Assembly (NCBI GenBank): GCA_002451795.1
Contig: DKDJ01000011.1
Span: forward strand, 247,498 to 311,497
From: Bacteroidales bacterium UBA6851
Lineage (GTDB): Bacteria > Bacteroidota > Bacteroidia > Bacteroidales > UBA932
Reading direction: 5' to 3'
Length of the DNA stretch: 64,000 nt
Shown here: one piece after another, positions 1 to 8,334 of the stretch
Layout: every line of letters starts with the position of its first letter
Position numbering within the stretch: the stretch's first letter is position 1
Made by a program: the position numbers and the translations under genes
The notes under the pieces: generated by a model
What the model was told of the DNA's origin: nothing
Seen by the model: the letters and a program-made list of their open reading frames with translations, nothing else
The model's database searches: none

Positions 1-431
1 GCTTCTTTATGGCTGCCTTGCGGAACTATGTATGTTTTGTTCTGTTTCTCGTTCCTTATCAGCCAGTTTTCAAGTGTGCCCTCTTCCGGATCGGGCTTTG
101 CGCAGCATAGTGCCCAGTATTTCTTGTGGATGTCTCCGTTACGGAACATGGCGCTCATCCTCTCAAGAGACTTGGAAGTCTTGGCTAGTATGCAGATGCC
201 GCTCACGGGCCTATCAAGCCTATGGGGTACACCCATGAATACTTTGCCTGGCTTCCCGTCCCTTTTGGCAATAAGTGCCTTGTATATGTCTGTTAGACAT
301 TCGTCTCCAGTCTTGTCACCTTGAACTATGTCTCCTGGACGTTTGTTGACAATCAGCAGATGATTGTCCTCGTATAGAATCCTTGACTCCCTGTCCTTAT
401 ATTCTTGTTCTGTCAGTTCCCGATATTCCAT
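1..431 (-). CDS. RluA-family pseudouridine synthase, N-terminal part (cut by window edge)
   Basis: Reading the minus strand from ATG at 431 gives about 143 residues open to the window edge, so the C-terminal part is missing. It contains the RluA-type active-site motif GVPHRLDRPVSGI, whose Asp is the catalytic nucleophile of the family, preceded by ILYEDNHLLIVNKRPG, the usual start of a single-domain enzyme without an S4 domain. These enzymes convert uridine to pseudouridine in rRNA or tRNA; the target cannot be told from the sequence. The in-frame stop at 468-470 upstream supports the ATG at 431. It starts 36 bases after the stop of the HAD gene and is probably co-transcribed with it. Confidence 0.85.
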   Translation of the reverse strand, partial: MEYRELTEQEYKDRESRILYEDNHLLIVNKRPGDIVQGDKTGDECLTDIYKALIAKRDGKPGKVFMGVPHRLDRPVSGICILAKTSKSLERMSAMFRNGDIHKKYWALCCAKPDPEEGTLENWLIRNEKQNKTYIVPQGSHKE

Positions 432-467
432 ATCCGATATGGTTTGAATTGCTGGTTGCGTTCGTGA

Positions 468-1304
468 TTATAGTGAAAGATGCTGCAAGTCGTAGTCGGC
501 CTTTATCTTGTTGATGATTGCGCACACTACCTGAAAAGCGCTCGAGTCTGGTCCGTATTTGGCAGGCAGGGCAAAATCCACACGTCCTTGCCGCTTTAAC
601 TTGAGCGCTGAAGACTTCTTGGTATGATTGTCCGGGTTGTAGACAGCTATTGAGTGACCGCCAAACATTTTGACAATTTTCATGCATGGTACATCTGTGT
701 CTCCGTCTCCGAAATAGACCATTTGCGAGAATGGAACCCTTTTCTTGTCATCTGCTACGGATTCGTTTACGCGTTTGTTGTCTCTAGCGCTGAAGATGCC
801 CTTGTTTATCTTGAAGATGAACTGAGTCTTGGCAGTGTAATCCACAGCCACTCCAGGCCATTCGGCATCTCCTTTGTCGTTGTAGATGAATGAACCAGCG
901 AAGATGTGCTTGAACTTGCGTGCAATGGGGCTGCCTTCTATGATTTCTTTAAGACCTGAAGAGTTGATGTAATGTTCCACGGTGACACCATGCTCTCTTC
1001 CGTATAGATTTACTGCATCAAACCACCATTTTTCAATGCCTTCGTAGAGTTCAATATCCTTACCGAACTCCTTGAAACGGTCTCGGCGTAGTTCTATTCC
1101 GCAGGCGCGTGCTTCATCGAACATCAGTTTCATGTAGGACAATACGTTGGACGCGTCCTGCCCGATGGCGATTCTGTCGCTCATCTTCCAGAATTCCTCC
1201 TTGGTCTTGCCGACAGCCTGTATGAAGCCGAATTCCTGCATGTTGCCAGGAGATAGTGTTCCGTCGAAATCGTAAATAATAGCAACTATGGGGTTTTTTC
1301 TCAT
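468..1304 (-). CDS. HAD-superfamily phosphatase
   Basis: The 278-residue protein opens with NPIVAIIYDFDGTLSPG, HAD motif I with the nucleophile Asp and general acid Asp near residues 12 and 14. VYFGDGDTDVPCMK near the C-terminus is the motif III/IV acidic group that holds magnesium. A helical cap domain lies between. The family hydrolyses phosphate esters; the phosphoserine-phosphatase-like layout is suggestive but the substrate is unknown. The reading frame extends to a TTG at 1337, but that codon overlaps a promoter-like GATATTTG, so ATG at 1304 is preferred. It is divergent from the acyl-CoA synthetase and probably heads an operon with the pseudouridine synthase. Cytosolic; no signal peptide. 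Confidence 0.8.
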   Translation of the reverse strand: MRKNPIVAIIYDFDGTLSPGNMQEFGFIQAVGKTKEEFWKMSDRIAIGQDASNVLSYMKLMFDEARACGIELRRDRFKEFGKDIELYEGIEKWWFDAVNLYGREHGVTVEHYINSSGLKEIIEGSPIARKFKHIFAGSFIYNDKGDAEWPGVAVDYTAKTQFIFKINKGIFSARDNKRVNESVADDKKRVPFSQMVYFGDGDTDVPCMKIVKMFGGHSIAVYNPDNHTKKSSALKLKRQGRVDFALPAKYGPDSSAFQVVCAIINKIKADYDLQHLSL

Positions 1305-1334
1305 CCTTTTACCACGATATTTATTGTTTCGCCA

Positions 1335-1342
1335 CAAATATC
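1335..1342 (-). promoter_or_regulatory. -7 box candidate for the HAD-RluA operon
   Basis: GATATTTG on the minus strand differs by one base from the Bacteroidetes consensus TAnnTTTG and lies about 30 bases upstream of the ATG at 1304. I saw no convincing -33 element. Confidence 0.4.
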
Positions 1343-1424
1343 GTAATTAATTGATTATTTTCATACGAAAGCCTTTGGCAATAAGGGTCAAAACACTAAA
1401 TTTGCTATCCTTGATTTAACAAAT

Positions 1425-3074
1425 ATGATTATGCGCCATTATCTAGCGACACTTCAAACCAATATGAAGTCCCTGTGGGACAAGCCTGCTCTATGTAACT
1501 ACAAAGGGGAGACATTTACCAACAAGCAGCTTGCGGAGAATATTGTCAAGTTCTCTCTTGCTTTTAAGAATGCCGGAATCAAACCGGGAGATAAAATTGC
1601 CATTTGTGCAAAGAATACCGCTCGTTGGGCCGTAAGTTTTCTCTCGTCCAATGCGTACCGTGCTGTAACGGTGACTATTCTATGTGATTTCCATCCAGAC
1701 AGTATATCCCATCTTGTCAACCATTCCGAAAGTACAGTCCTCTTTACTGACAAGGAGATTTGGGACAAACTTGACAAGGACTCCATGCCACTTCTCAAAG
1801 TGGTTGTCAATGTGGACGACTTCTCTGTTCTCTATGCTGCGGATGATGATACAAGAAAGGCTTTCGAATGTCGCGAGGAGGCTTTTTCAACTGCGTATCC
1901 TGATGGCCTGAGAAAAGATGATTTTATCCTTCCTACTGACAATTTGGGTGACCTTGCGGTAATTAATTATACTTCTGGAACTACAAGTGCTCCGAAGGGA
2001 GTGATGCTGACTTATGGCAATCTTAGTAGTTCTATTGCTTTTGGACACGATCATATTCCTGTCCATGCCGATGATTCCATCGTGTCAATGCTCCCTATGG
2101 CGCATATCTATGGTATGGTTTATGAACTCCTTTATCCGCTTGCCGGAGGATGTGCTGTATATTTCCTTGGAAAGACTCCCGCACCTTCGCTTCTTCTGAA
2201 AGCCATGCACGACGTGCAACCTTTCCTGGTATGCACGGTCCCTCTAGTTATGGAAAAGGTGTACAAGTCTTCTATCAAGCCTGTTCTTGGCAAGTGGTAT
2301 ATGAAGATCTTGACATCTATTCCAGGAGTGAGGAAGATTATATTCAACAAGGTAAGGAGCAGTCTTGACACTGCGTTTGGTGGAAAAGTGCGGAGCTATA
2401 TTATGGGCGGCGCTGCTCTTAATCCTGAGGTGGAAAAGTGCTTTAAACGGATTGGACTGCATTATACTGTTGGATATGGTATGACAGAAGCAGCTCCTCT
2501 CCTGGCTTACGAGGACTGGCGCTATTATGTGCCTGGTTCTTGCGGAAAGGCTATCAATTGCATCAAGGCGCGCATTGATTCCGATGATCCACAGCATATT
2601 GCAGGTGAAATACAGGCTAAGGGCGACAATATTACCATTGGGTATTATAAGAATGAAGAGGCCACAAAAGCAGCCTTTACGGATGATGGTTTCCTCAAAA
2701 CAGGAGATCTTGGCATTATGGATGCCAAGGGCAATATCTTCATTAAAGGCCGTTCCAAGAGCATGATTCTATCTGCCAACGGACAGAATATTTATCCGGA
2801 GGAAATAGAGGCAGTGGTAAACAATCAGCCGTTTGTGGCCGAGTCTGTGGTGGTGGACCGTTCTGGTAAGATTGTGGCTCTCGTATTCCTTGATGCTGAG
2901 GCTGTGAAAAAGTCAGGTCTTGACATGGAGGCTATATCCGATATCCCAGAGAATATACGTCATCAGGCCAATCGGAAGTTGCCAGGCTATAGTCAGATAG
3001 CAAAGGTTGAACAGGTGATGGTGCCTTTTGAGAAGACTCCTAAAATGAGCATTAAGAGATTCTTGTATAAATAG
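1425..3074 (+). CDS. Long-chain fatty-acid--CoA ligase (AMP-forming)
   Basis: This 549-residue protein is an ANL-superfamily adenylating enzyme that activates fatty acids to acyl-AMP and then acyl-CoA. The ATP-binding motif INYTSGTTSAPKGVM lies near residue 180, YGMTEAAP (A5-type) near residue 350, KTGDLG near residue 425, and GRSKSMILSANGQNIYPEEIE marks the hinge and mobile C-terminal domain with its catalytic lysine region. Length fits bacterial FadD-like or long-chain enzymes. A second Met two codons in (1431) could also be the start. It is followed seven bases later by two small envelope genes, so an operon is likely. Substrate chain length cannot be read from sequence. Confidence 0.9.
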   Translation: MIMRHYLATLQTNMKSLWDKPALCNYKGETFTNKQLAENIVKFSLAFKNAGIKPGDKIAICAKNTARWAVSFLSSNAYRAVTVTILCDFHPDSISHLVNHSESTVLFTDKEIWDKLDKDSMPLLKVVVNVDDFSVLYAADDDTRKAFECREEAFSTAYPDGLRKDDFILPTDNLGDLAVINYTSGTTSAPKGVMLTYGNLSSSIAFGHDHIPVHADDSIVSMLPMAHIYGMVYELLYPLAGGCAVYFLGKTPAPSLLLKAMHDVQPFLVCTVPLVMEKVYKSSIKPVLGKWYMKILTSIPGVRKIIFNKVRSSLDTAFGGKVRSYIMGGAALNPEVEKCFKRIGLHYTVGYGMTEAAPLLAYEDWRYYVPGSCGKAINCIKARIDSDDPQHIAGEIQAKGDNITIGYYKNEEATKAAFTDDGFLKTGDLGIMDAKGNIFIKGRSKSMILSANGQNIYPEEIEAVVNNQPFVAESVVVDRSGKIVALVFLDAEAVKKSGLDMEAISDIPENIRHQANRKLPGYSQIAKVEQVMVPFEKTPKMSIKRFLYK

Positions 3075-3081
3075 TTCTGTA

Positions 3082-3732
3082 ATGAAAAGGGTATACAAAG
3101 GTATCATCGCTGTCGTGGCACTGGCGCTTCTTGGAACTAATGCAATGTCAAGGGTCAGGCCCTATCAGGCAAAGCACTCTAAAGATGGGTTCTATACAAG
3201 CATCAGTTGGTGCATGCCTTCCAATGTCGCTTCGGAGTATTTCTCTGAGGGTTCTGCGTTCAACATGCATGGATATGAGATTGGCTATGGAACAATTGGT
3301 GAGATGTACAAGGACTATTACGGCCCAACCAAATCCATAGGAGGAATTTCATTTGAGGCAGGTTACAAATTCTGTAATTGGCTTTCTGTGGCCTGTGACG
3401 TGGCTGCTGGCTTCTATTGGCATGAGGTATTCGATGGGGTGAACGATATGTCAAGAGGTAATAAAACGGGAGTGAATCTGTTGTTGATTCCTAAAGTCAA
3501 AGTCTTATACATGGATAGGCCGAAGGTGAGACTCTATGGCTCTCTCGGTATTGGCGCGTCACAAAAGTTTGGCTTTGATGCTATATCTGGCTCAACGCTT
3601 ACTCCAGCGTATCAGATTACGCCTATTGGGGTGGAATACCGTGTTCTGGATTCTGGTGCTTTTGTGCTGCTCGAAGCTGGAACAGGTAGCCTTTATACGG
3701 GTTTGAAAGCTGGGTTCGGAATAAAATTCTGA
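3082..3732 (+). CDS. Putative outer-membrane beta-barrel protein
   Basis: The 216-residue product has an N-terminal signal peptide (MKRVYKGIIAVVALALLGTNA) and a run of alternating hydrophobic/aromatic strands ending in AGFGIKF, a terminal Phe typical of outer-membrane beta-barrels. Conserved-looking phrases are GGISFEAGYKFCNWLSVACDVAAGFY and RLYGSLGIGASQKFGF. I do not recognise a specific family; it looks like a small eight-stranded porin-like protein. It sits seven bases after the acyl-CoA ligase and four before the next lipoprotein gene, so these three are probably transcribed together. Confidence 0.65.
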   Translation: MKRVYKGIIAVVALALLGTNAMSRVRPYQAKHSKDGFYTSISWCMPSNVASEYFSEGSAFNMHGYEIGYGTIGEMYKDYYGPTKSIGGISFEAGYKFCNWLSVACDVAAGFYWHEVFDGVNDMSRGNKTGVNLLLIPKVKVLYMDRPKVRLYGSLGIGASQKFGFDAISGSTLTPAYQITPIGVEYRVLDSGAFVLLEAGTGSLYTGLKAGFGIKF

Positions 3733-3736
3733 GATT

Positions 3737-4339
3737 ATGAAAAGGACTTTTTTATTATTCGCATTGGCGGCGGTAATGCCTATGATGTTCTCTTCCTGTG
3801 TCTTGGATGAGGGAACTTCATCCGGGAAGGATATATGGGCTATGACGAGAATGAGTGAAAAGCATATATCCAACCCGCTTGACGCCACGGTGGAGGCTTT
3901 AAGTAAGTATGTGGATGTTATGGACGAGGAAGGTTTCTGCGAATCTTTTGTTCTGACAGTGTGTGATACCAGGGTGTCTGCTGAAGTTAAGCGTTTGGGT
4001 GATGGCCGTTGGAATGTGAAATGTGAAGGTGGCGGGCTGTCTTTCACTGTCGATGGAATCCAGCGAAGTGAGGCTAATCTTGTTGACGGTACTGCCTTGT
4101 ATCAGTGGAAGATAGACGGATATTCGTATCATTGTAAGGAAGATGATACATATTCCGTGTCCGTAAATTCTTGTGAGCCGGTAGAGTATAAGTGGGGTGC
4201 TTCGTATAGATGGAGTACGTTCCGCTTCGATTTGCTTATGAATGGGACGTTTGACATGGTGTTCATTGTAAACGGTAATGCAGAAGACAAAGTTAAGGCT
4301 ATATACAAAACTGGAGAGGCGAATGTGGTAATGCTTTGA
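3737..4339 (+). CDS. Hypothetical lipoprotein
   Basis: This 200-residue protein has a signal peptide ending in a lipobox with the lipidated Cys in MMFSSCVLDEG (about residue 21). The mature part is predicted soluble and beta-rich (VDGTALYQWKIDGYSYHC), with no transmembrane segment. I recognise no family. It is the last gene of the likely acyl-CoA ligase operon, directly before a strong intrinsic terminator. The pairing with a beta-barrel gene suggests an envelope role, which is inference only. Confidence 0.6.
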   Translation: MKRTFLLFALAAVMPMMFSSCVLDEGTSSGKDIWAMTRMSEKHISNPLDATVEALSKYVDVMDEEGFCESFVLTVCDTRVSAEVKRLGDGRWNVKCEGGGLSFTVDGIQRSEANLVDGTALYQWKIDGYSYHCKEDDTYSVSVNSCEPVEYKWGASYRWSTFRFDLLMNGTFDMVFIVNGNAEDKVKAIYKTGEANVVML

Positions 4340-4370
4340 CAATTTGTCACTGGAACATATTTTGATTTTC

Positions 4371-4396
4371 AAAGGTCGGCCGTTTGGTCGGCCTTT
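4371..4396 (+). terminator. Intrinsic terminator
   Basis: An 11-bp stem (AAAGGTCGGCC with GGTCGGCCTTT, two G-U pairs) closes a GTTT loop and runs into TTTTG. It ends the acyl-CoA ligase operon and lies only 25 bases before htpG. Confidence 0.8.
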
Positions 4397-4421
4397 TGTG
4401 TGAATTAATAAAACAGATTAT

Positions 4422-6293
4422 ATGTCAACGAAGTCTTTGAAAGGTAAAATCGGGGTTACCACTGAAAATATATTCCCCGTTATAAAGCAGTTCCTTTATT
4501 CGGATCATGAGATTTTCCTCCGTGAACTTGTAGCGAATGCTGTGGATGCAAGTCAGAAGATGAAAGCCCTTGCTTCATCTGGTGATTTTAAGGGGGAACT
4601 TGGAGAACTTAAAGTGACTGTGGAGCTTGATGAGAAGGAAAAGGTACTCAAGATTACCGATCGTGGTATCGGTATGACTGAGGAGGAGGTTGACAAATAC
4701 ATCAACCAGATAGCATTCTCATCTGCTGGAGAATTCCTTGAAAAATATAAGGATCAGATCGGTTCTATCATCGGTCATTTTGGTCTTGGCTTCTATTCTG
4801 CTTTCATGGTGTCCAAGAAGGTTACCATAGATACTCTCAGCTGGAAAGACGGAGCCAAGGCAGTAAAATGGTCTTGTGATGGTTCTCCTGAGTATTCTAT
4901 GGAGGAAGGCGATAAGGCTGATAGGGGTACGACCATCACTTTGTTCCTTGATGACGACTCTTCCGAGTTTGCAAGCAAGGGTAAGATTTCACAACTCCTC
5001 GAGAAGTATTGCAAATTTATGCCAATTCCTGTCGTTTTCGGAAAGAAGACGGAATGGAAGGATGGAAAGAGTGTTGAAACAGATGATGACAATGTGATCA
5101 ACAACATTGAGCCTATATGGACCAAGGCCCCGTCAGAACTTAAGGATGAGGATTATCTCAAGTTCTATAAAGAACTCTACCCTATGGACGATGAGCCTAT
5201 GTTCTGGATACACCTCAACGTAGATTACCCGTTCAACCTTACTGGTGTGCTGTATTTCCCGAAGATCAAGGAGAGAATGTCCATAGACAAGAATAAGATT
5301 CAACTCTATTGCAACCAGATGTTCGTTACCGAGCATGTGGATAATATAGTTCCTGACTTTCTGACCTTGCTTCATGGTGTGATAGACTCTCCGGACATTC
5401 CTCTGAATGTCAGCAGAAGCTACCTCCAGAGTGATTCCAATGTCAAGAAGATTAGTACCTACATCACCAAGAAGGTCGCAGACCGTCTTGAGGAAATATT
5501 TAAGGATCAGAGGGAGCAGTACGAGCAGAAGTGGGACAATATCAAGCTTTTTATCGAGTATGGAATGCTCAGTGACGAGAAGTTCTGCGATAGAGCTATG
5601 AAATTCGCACTCCTCAAGAATACTGACGGAAAGTACTTCAGTATAGATGATTACCGTAAGGCCATCGAGCCGGCCCAGACTGACAAGGATAAGAAGGTCG
5701 TGTTCCTATATGCCACAAACCCTGAAGAACAGTACTTCTTTGTGGATGCTGCCAAGAATCAGGGCTATGACGTACTTTTGATGGATTGTGAGCTTGACAG
5801 CCACTTTGTAAACCTTCTTGAGTCAAAGATTGAGAATGCGAGGTTCGCCAGAGTCGATAGCGATTCCGTAGACAAACTGATTCCTAAGACTGAAGAGGTT
5901 AAACTTGAGCTGAGTGATGATGATAAGAAGTCTCTTGACGAGATGTTTAAATCTGTTCTTCCTCAGGGCAATGAGTATGTAGTAGAAGCGCGCAACCTTG
6001 GGGAGACATCTGCCCCAGTTCTTATCACCCAAGGTGAGTTTATGCGCCGTTATAGGGAGATGAGTGCAATGGGCGGTGGAATGAACTTCTATGGTTCCAT
6101 TCCAGAGTCTTACAATATCATCGTCAATATGCAGAATCCTCTTGTTGCCAAGATCTGGGAAGATAGGGCATCAGAAGGTGACAAGGATCTTCTCCGTCAG
6201 GTGGTGGATTTGGCTCTTCTGAGCAATGGAATGCTCAAGGGCAAGGCTCTTTCTGACTTTGTCGCACGTAGCGAGAAGATGCTCGGAAAATAA
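4422..6293 (+). CDS. htpG: Molecular chaperone HtpG (Hsp90)
   Basis: The 623-residue protein is a full-length bacterial Hsp90, a dimeric cytosolic ATP-driven chaperone. The GHKL ATP site shows LRELVANAVDAS (the Mg-binding Asn lies in ELVANAVD), DRGIGMT, GHFGLGFYSAFMVS and RGTTITLFL within the first 200 residues. The middle domain contains NVSRSYLQ with the conserved arginine region. The C-terminal dimerisation domain ends in MLKGKALSDFVARSEKMLG. The gene follows a terminator and is convergent with the histidine kinase gene, the two stops being adjacent with no intergenic DNA. Confidence 0.97.
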   Translation: MSTKSLKGKIGVTTENIFPVIKQFLYSDHEIFLRELVANAVDASQKMKALASSGDFKGELGELKVTVELDEKEKVLKITDRGIGMTEEEVDKYINQIAFSSAGEFLEKYKDQIGSIIGHFGLGFYSAFMVSKKVTIDTLSWKDGAKAVKWSCDGSPEYSMEEGDKADRGTTITLFLDDDSSEFASKGKISQLLEKYCKFMPIPVVFGKKTEWKDGKSVETDDDNVINNIEPIWTKAPSELKDEDYLKFYKELYPMDDEPMFWIHLNVDYPFNLTGVLYFPKIKERMSIDKNKIQLYCNQMFVTEHVDNIVPDFLTLLHGVIDSPDIPLNVSRSYLQSDSNVKKISTYITKKVADRLEEIFKDQREQYEQKWDNIKLFIEYGMLSDEKFCDRAMKFALLKNTDGKYFSIDDYRKAIEPAQTDKDKKVVFLYATNPEEQYFFVDAAKNQGYDVLLMDCELDSHFVNLLESKIENARFARVDSDSVDKLIPKTEEVKLELSDDDKKSLDEMFKSVLPQGNEYVVEARNLGETSAPVLITQGEFMRRYREMSAMGGGMNFYGSIPESYNIIVNMQNPLVAKIWEDRASEGDKDLLRQVVDLALLSNGMLKGKALSDFVARSEKMLGK

Positions 6294-7526
6294 TTAGAGT
6301 GGTAGATCCTTCAGAGAGAATCTGAAGCCAAGCCCTCCGCCTTCAGCATTGTACGCCGTGATTTCCCCGTTGTGGAAAATTACGGCGTTTTTTATTATTG
6401 AAAGTCCTAGCCCGGAACCTTCCGAGGTGCGACTACGGTCATTATCTAGTCTGAAGAACCTTTCGAAAATTCTGTCAAGAAGCTCAGGTGCGACGCCGTG
6501 TCCGTTGTCGTGGTAGTCGAAGTGGTGGATGCCATCCTTGTCTTTGGAGTAGGTGATTGTTGCACTGCTGCCGTCTCCAGCATATTTGGCCGTGTTCTCC
6601 ATGAGATTGCGGAATATTGAGTAGATAAGCTGATAGTTTCCCCTCACGCAGACGGGCGGAAGTTCGTTGGTGACGGAAATAGAGTGTGCTGATAGCGTCT
6701 CGGAAAGTTCTTCCACTACCTCATTAAAGGTGTTCTTTACATTTACAGGCTCTGTTCTGAAGAGTTGGGGCGCTTCCTCTAATTTGGTAATTAGGGATAT
6801 ATCCCGTATCATGTCGCTCAGTCTTAGGCATTGGAGGTATGCTCTCTCAGTGAACAATTGTCTGTTGTCATCGTCTATCTCCGGGTGGTTTACTAAAGTC
6901 TCCAGGTATCCTCTGATGCTGCTTACAGGTGTTTTTAGTTCATGTGAGATATTGGCGGTCATCTCATGTTTGAGCCTTCTGCGTTCCGCTTCTGCGGCGT
7001 CTTCGGCCTCGGTCGAGAATCGTTTGAATAATATAGCTATTGTAGCTAGCGTAAGTATCAGGAGAAGCCCTATGCTTATTATCAGCATCCAGTCCAATTT
7101 GAAAAATTGCTCCAGGTCGACCTCGTAAGGTTGTGCGCATCGGATAATTTTATCGCCATAGTTTTTGGCGTAATAAAAATATTTGGACTTTGACGTGGAG
7201 GATTCTCTAGTACAATACCCGCTTCCTGAAGTGATGCTTTTTTGAATCTCGGGACGCTGGAGGTGGTTTTCCATTTTCCCTGCATCCGTTCTCGAGTCGT
7301 AGATGACGGCTCCGTCCGGCCTTATTATGCTGGCTTGGATCCTGGAAGGCAGTCTGTCTGGAGCTAGGCTGGAATAATAGATTGCATCGCAGTATGCCTC
7401 GAGTCTTGCTGCCAGAATTGACTTCTTGTCCTTGTTTTCATTGACGGATGCTATGAAAATAGCAGCGGTTGCAAACAGCACGATAATGCATGTAAGGGAG
7501 ATGATGGTTCTATTCTTTAGGCTCAT
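6294..7526 (-). CDS. Sensor histidine kinase, PhoR-like
   Basis: This 410-residue membrane kinase has a TM segment near residues 6-25, a periplasmic sensor stretch of about 120 residues, a second TM (MLIISIGLLLILTLATIAIL), then a HisKA domain with the phospho-accepting His in NISHELKTPVSS (about residue 193). The ATPase domain shows the N box NLMENTAKYA, G1 DNGHGV and G2 SGLGLSIIKN. It should phosphorylate the response regulator encoded just upstream; the genes overlap by 17 bases. ATG 7526 is preferred to the TTG at 7541, which gives no extra conserved sequence. The adjacent divergent phosphate symporter suggests phosphate sensing, as an inference. Confidence 0.9.
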   Translation of the reverse strand: MSLKNRTIISLTCIIVLFATAAIFIASVNENKDKKSILAARLEAYCDAIYYSSLAPDRLPSRIQASIIRPDGAVIYDSRTDAGKMENHLQRPEIQKSITSGSGYCTRESSTSKSKYFYYAKNYGDKIIRCAQPYEVDLEQFFKLDWMLIISIGLLLILTLATIAILFKRFSTEAEDAAEAERRRLKHEMTANISHELKTPVSSIRGYLETLVNHPEIDDDNRQLFTERAYLQCLRLSDMIRDISLITKLEEAPQLFRTEPVNVKNTFNEVVEELSETLSAHSISVTNELPPVCVRGNYQLIYSIFRNLMENTAKYAGDGSSATITYSKDKDGIHHFDYHDNGHGVAPELLDRIFERFFRLDNDRSRTSEGSGLGLSIIKNAVIFHNGEITAYNAEGGGLGFRFSLKDLPL

Positions 7527-8205
7527 ATGTATCTGGATCAATATAATATCCGAATCCGGTTTTGTTCTTTATCAGGTCGTGGCGTGGACCAAGTTTTGAG
7601 CGTATCCTTGCGAAGTGTACATCAATTGTCCTGTCAAGCACATAGGGGGCATCTTTCCACAATTCATCTATAATGGTAGCTCTTGAGAAATATGTCTTGG
7701 GATGTCTGGCGAGCAGCACAAGAAGATCAAACTCTTTTCTCGACAGTTCCACTTTCTGTCCAGCCACGGTCACACTGCCTTTTGCTGGATCGATGCATAA
7801 GTCGGATATCCTTATGATGCCATCATCGGGAGCCGATTTTGCAGTGCGCCTCAGAATGGCCTTTATGCGTGCGTTTAGCTCGTTGAAGGAAAAAGGTTTG
7901 GAGATATAGTCATCAGCTCCTGACGAGAATCCGTTGAGGATGTCGCTCTCCGCTCCGAGTGCAGTGAGGAAGATGATAGGTGTGGCATTCCCCCTCTCTT
8001 GCCTGAGCTTTCGTGCCATCTCCAAGCCTGACATTCCAGGGAGCATTATATCTAGAAGAATCAAGGAAACACTATCGCTTAGCAGATTCAGCGCTTCTTC
8101 TGCACTTCCTGCTTCCACGACCTCGTAGCCCTCGCTTCTTAGATTAAAGCCGAGAATCTTCCGGATGTCGGCTTCGTCCTCGACCACTAAAATAGTATTA
8201 CTCAT
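7510..8205 (-). CDS. Response regulator, OmpR/PhoB family
   Basis: The 231-residue protein has a receiver domain (ILVVEDEAD at residues 5-13, phospho-acceptor Asp52 in LILLDIMLPG, switch Thr in IIFLTALG, Lys in SKPFSF) followed by a winged-helix DNA-binding domain with VELSRKEFDLLVLLARHP and VLDRTIDVHFARIRSKLG. It overlaps the kinase gene and is its likely partner. The start at 8205 is favoured because the longer frame to 8232 runs through a perfect promoter box. Family and layout match PhoB-like regulators of outer envelope and phosphate genes. Confidence 0.92.
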   Translation of the reverse strand: MSNTILVVEDEADIRKILGFNLRSEGYEVVEAGSAEEALNLLSDSVSLILLDIMLPGMSGLEMARKLRQERGNATPIIFLTALGAESDILNGFSSGADDYISKPFSFNELNARIKAILRRTAKSAPDDGIIRISDLCIDPAKGSVTVAGQKVELSRKEFDLLVLLARHPKTYFSRATIIDELWKDAPYVLDRTIDVHFARIRSKLGPRHDLIKNKTGFGYYIDPDTYEPKE

Positions 8206-8209
8206 GTCA

Positions 8210-8217
8210 CAAAGATA
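8210..8217 (-). promoter_or_regulatory. Promoter -7 box abutting the response regulator start
   Basis: TATCTTTG is a perfect TAnnTTTG match on the minus strand. Only four bases separate it from the ATG at 8205, so transcription would begin at or next to the start codon. Confidence 0.5.
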
Positions 8218-8279
8218 ATTCTTCTTCAGCATATAGATGTTGCGGCTTGTTAAATAATTGTTAAATCGTTAGTTGGATA

Positions 8280-8310
8280 TTTGACAAAACATATATAATG
8301 CTCATTTTTG
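8280..8310 (+). promoter_or_regulatory. Promoter of the Na/Pi symporter gene
   Basis: TTTG at 8280-8283 and CATTTTTG at 8303-8310 (one mismatch to TAnnTTTG) are separated by 19 bases, the spacing expected for the Bacteroidetes primary sigma factor. It points away from the two-component operon. Confidence 0.6.
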
Positions 8311-8334
8311 CAGTCAGAAACAAGATTTGAAATA

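Noticed and set aside
28..324. Plus-strand frame at the window start
   Set aside because: The minus strand encodes the RluA motif HRLDRP across the same bases.
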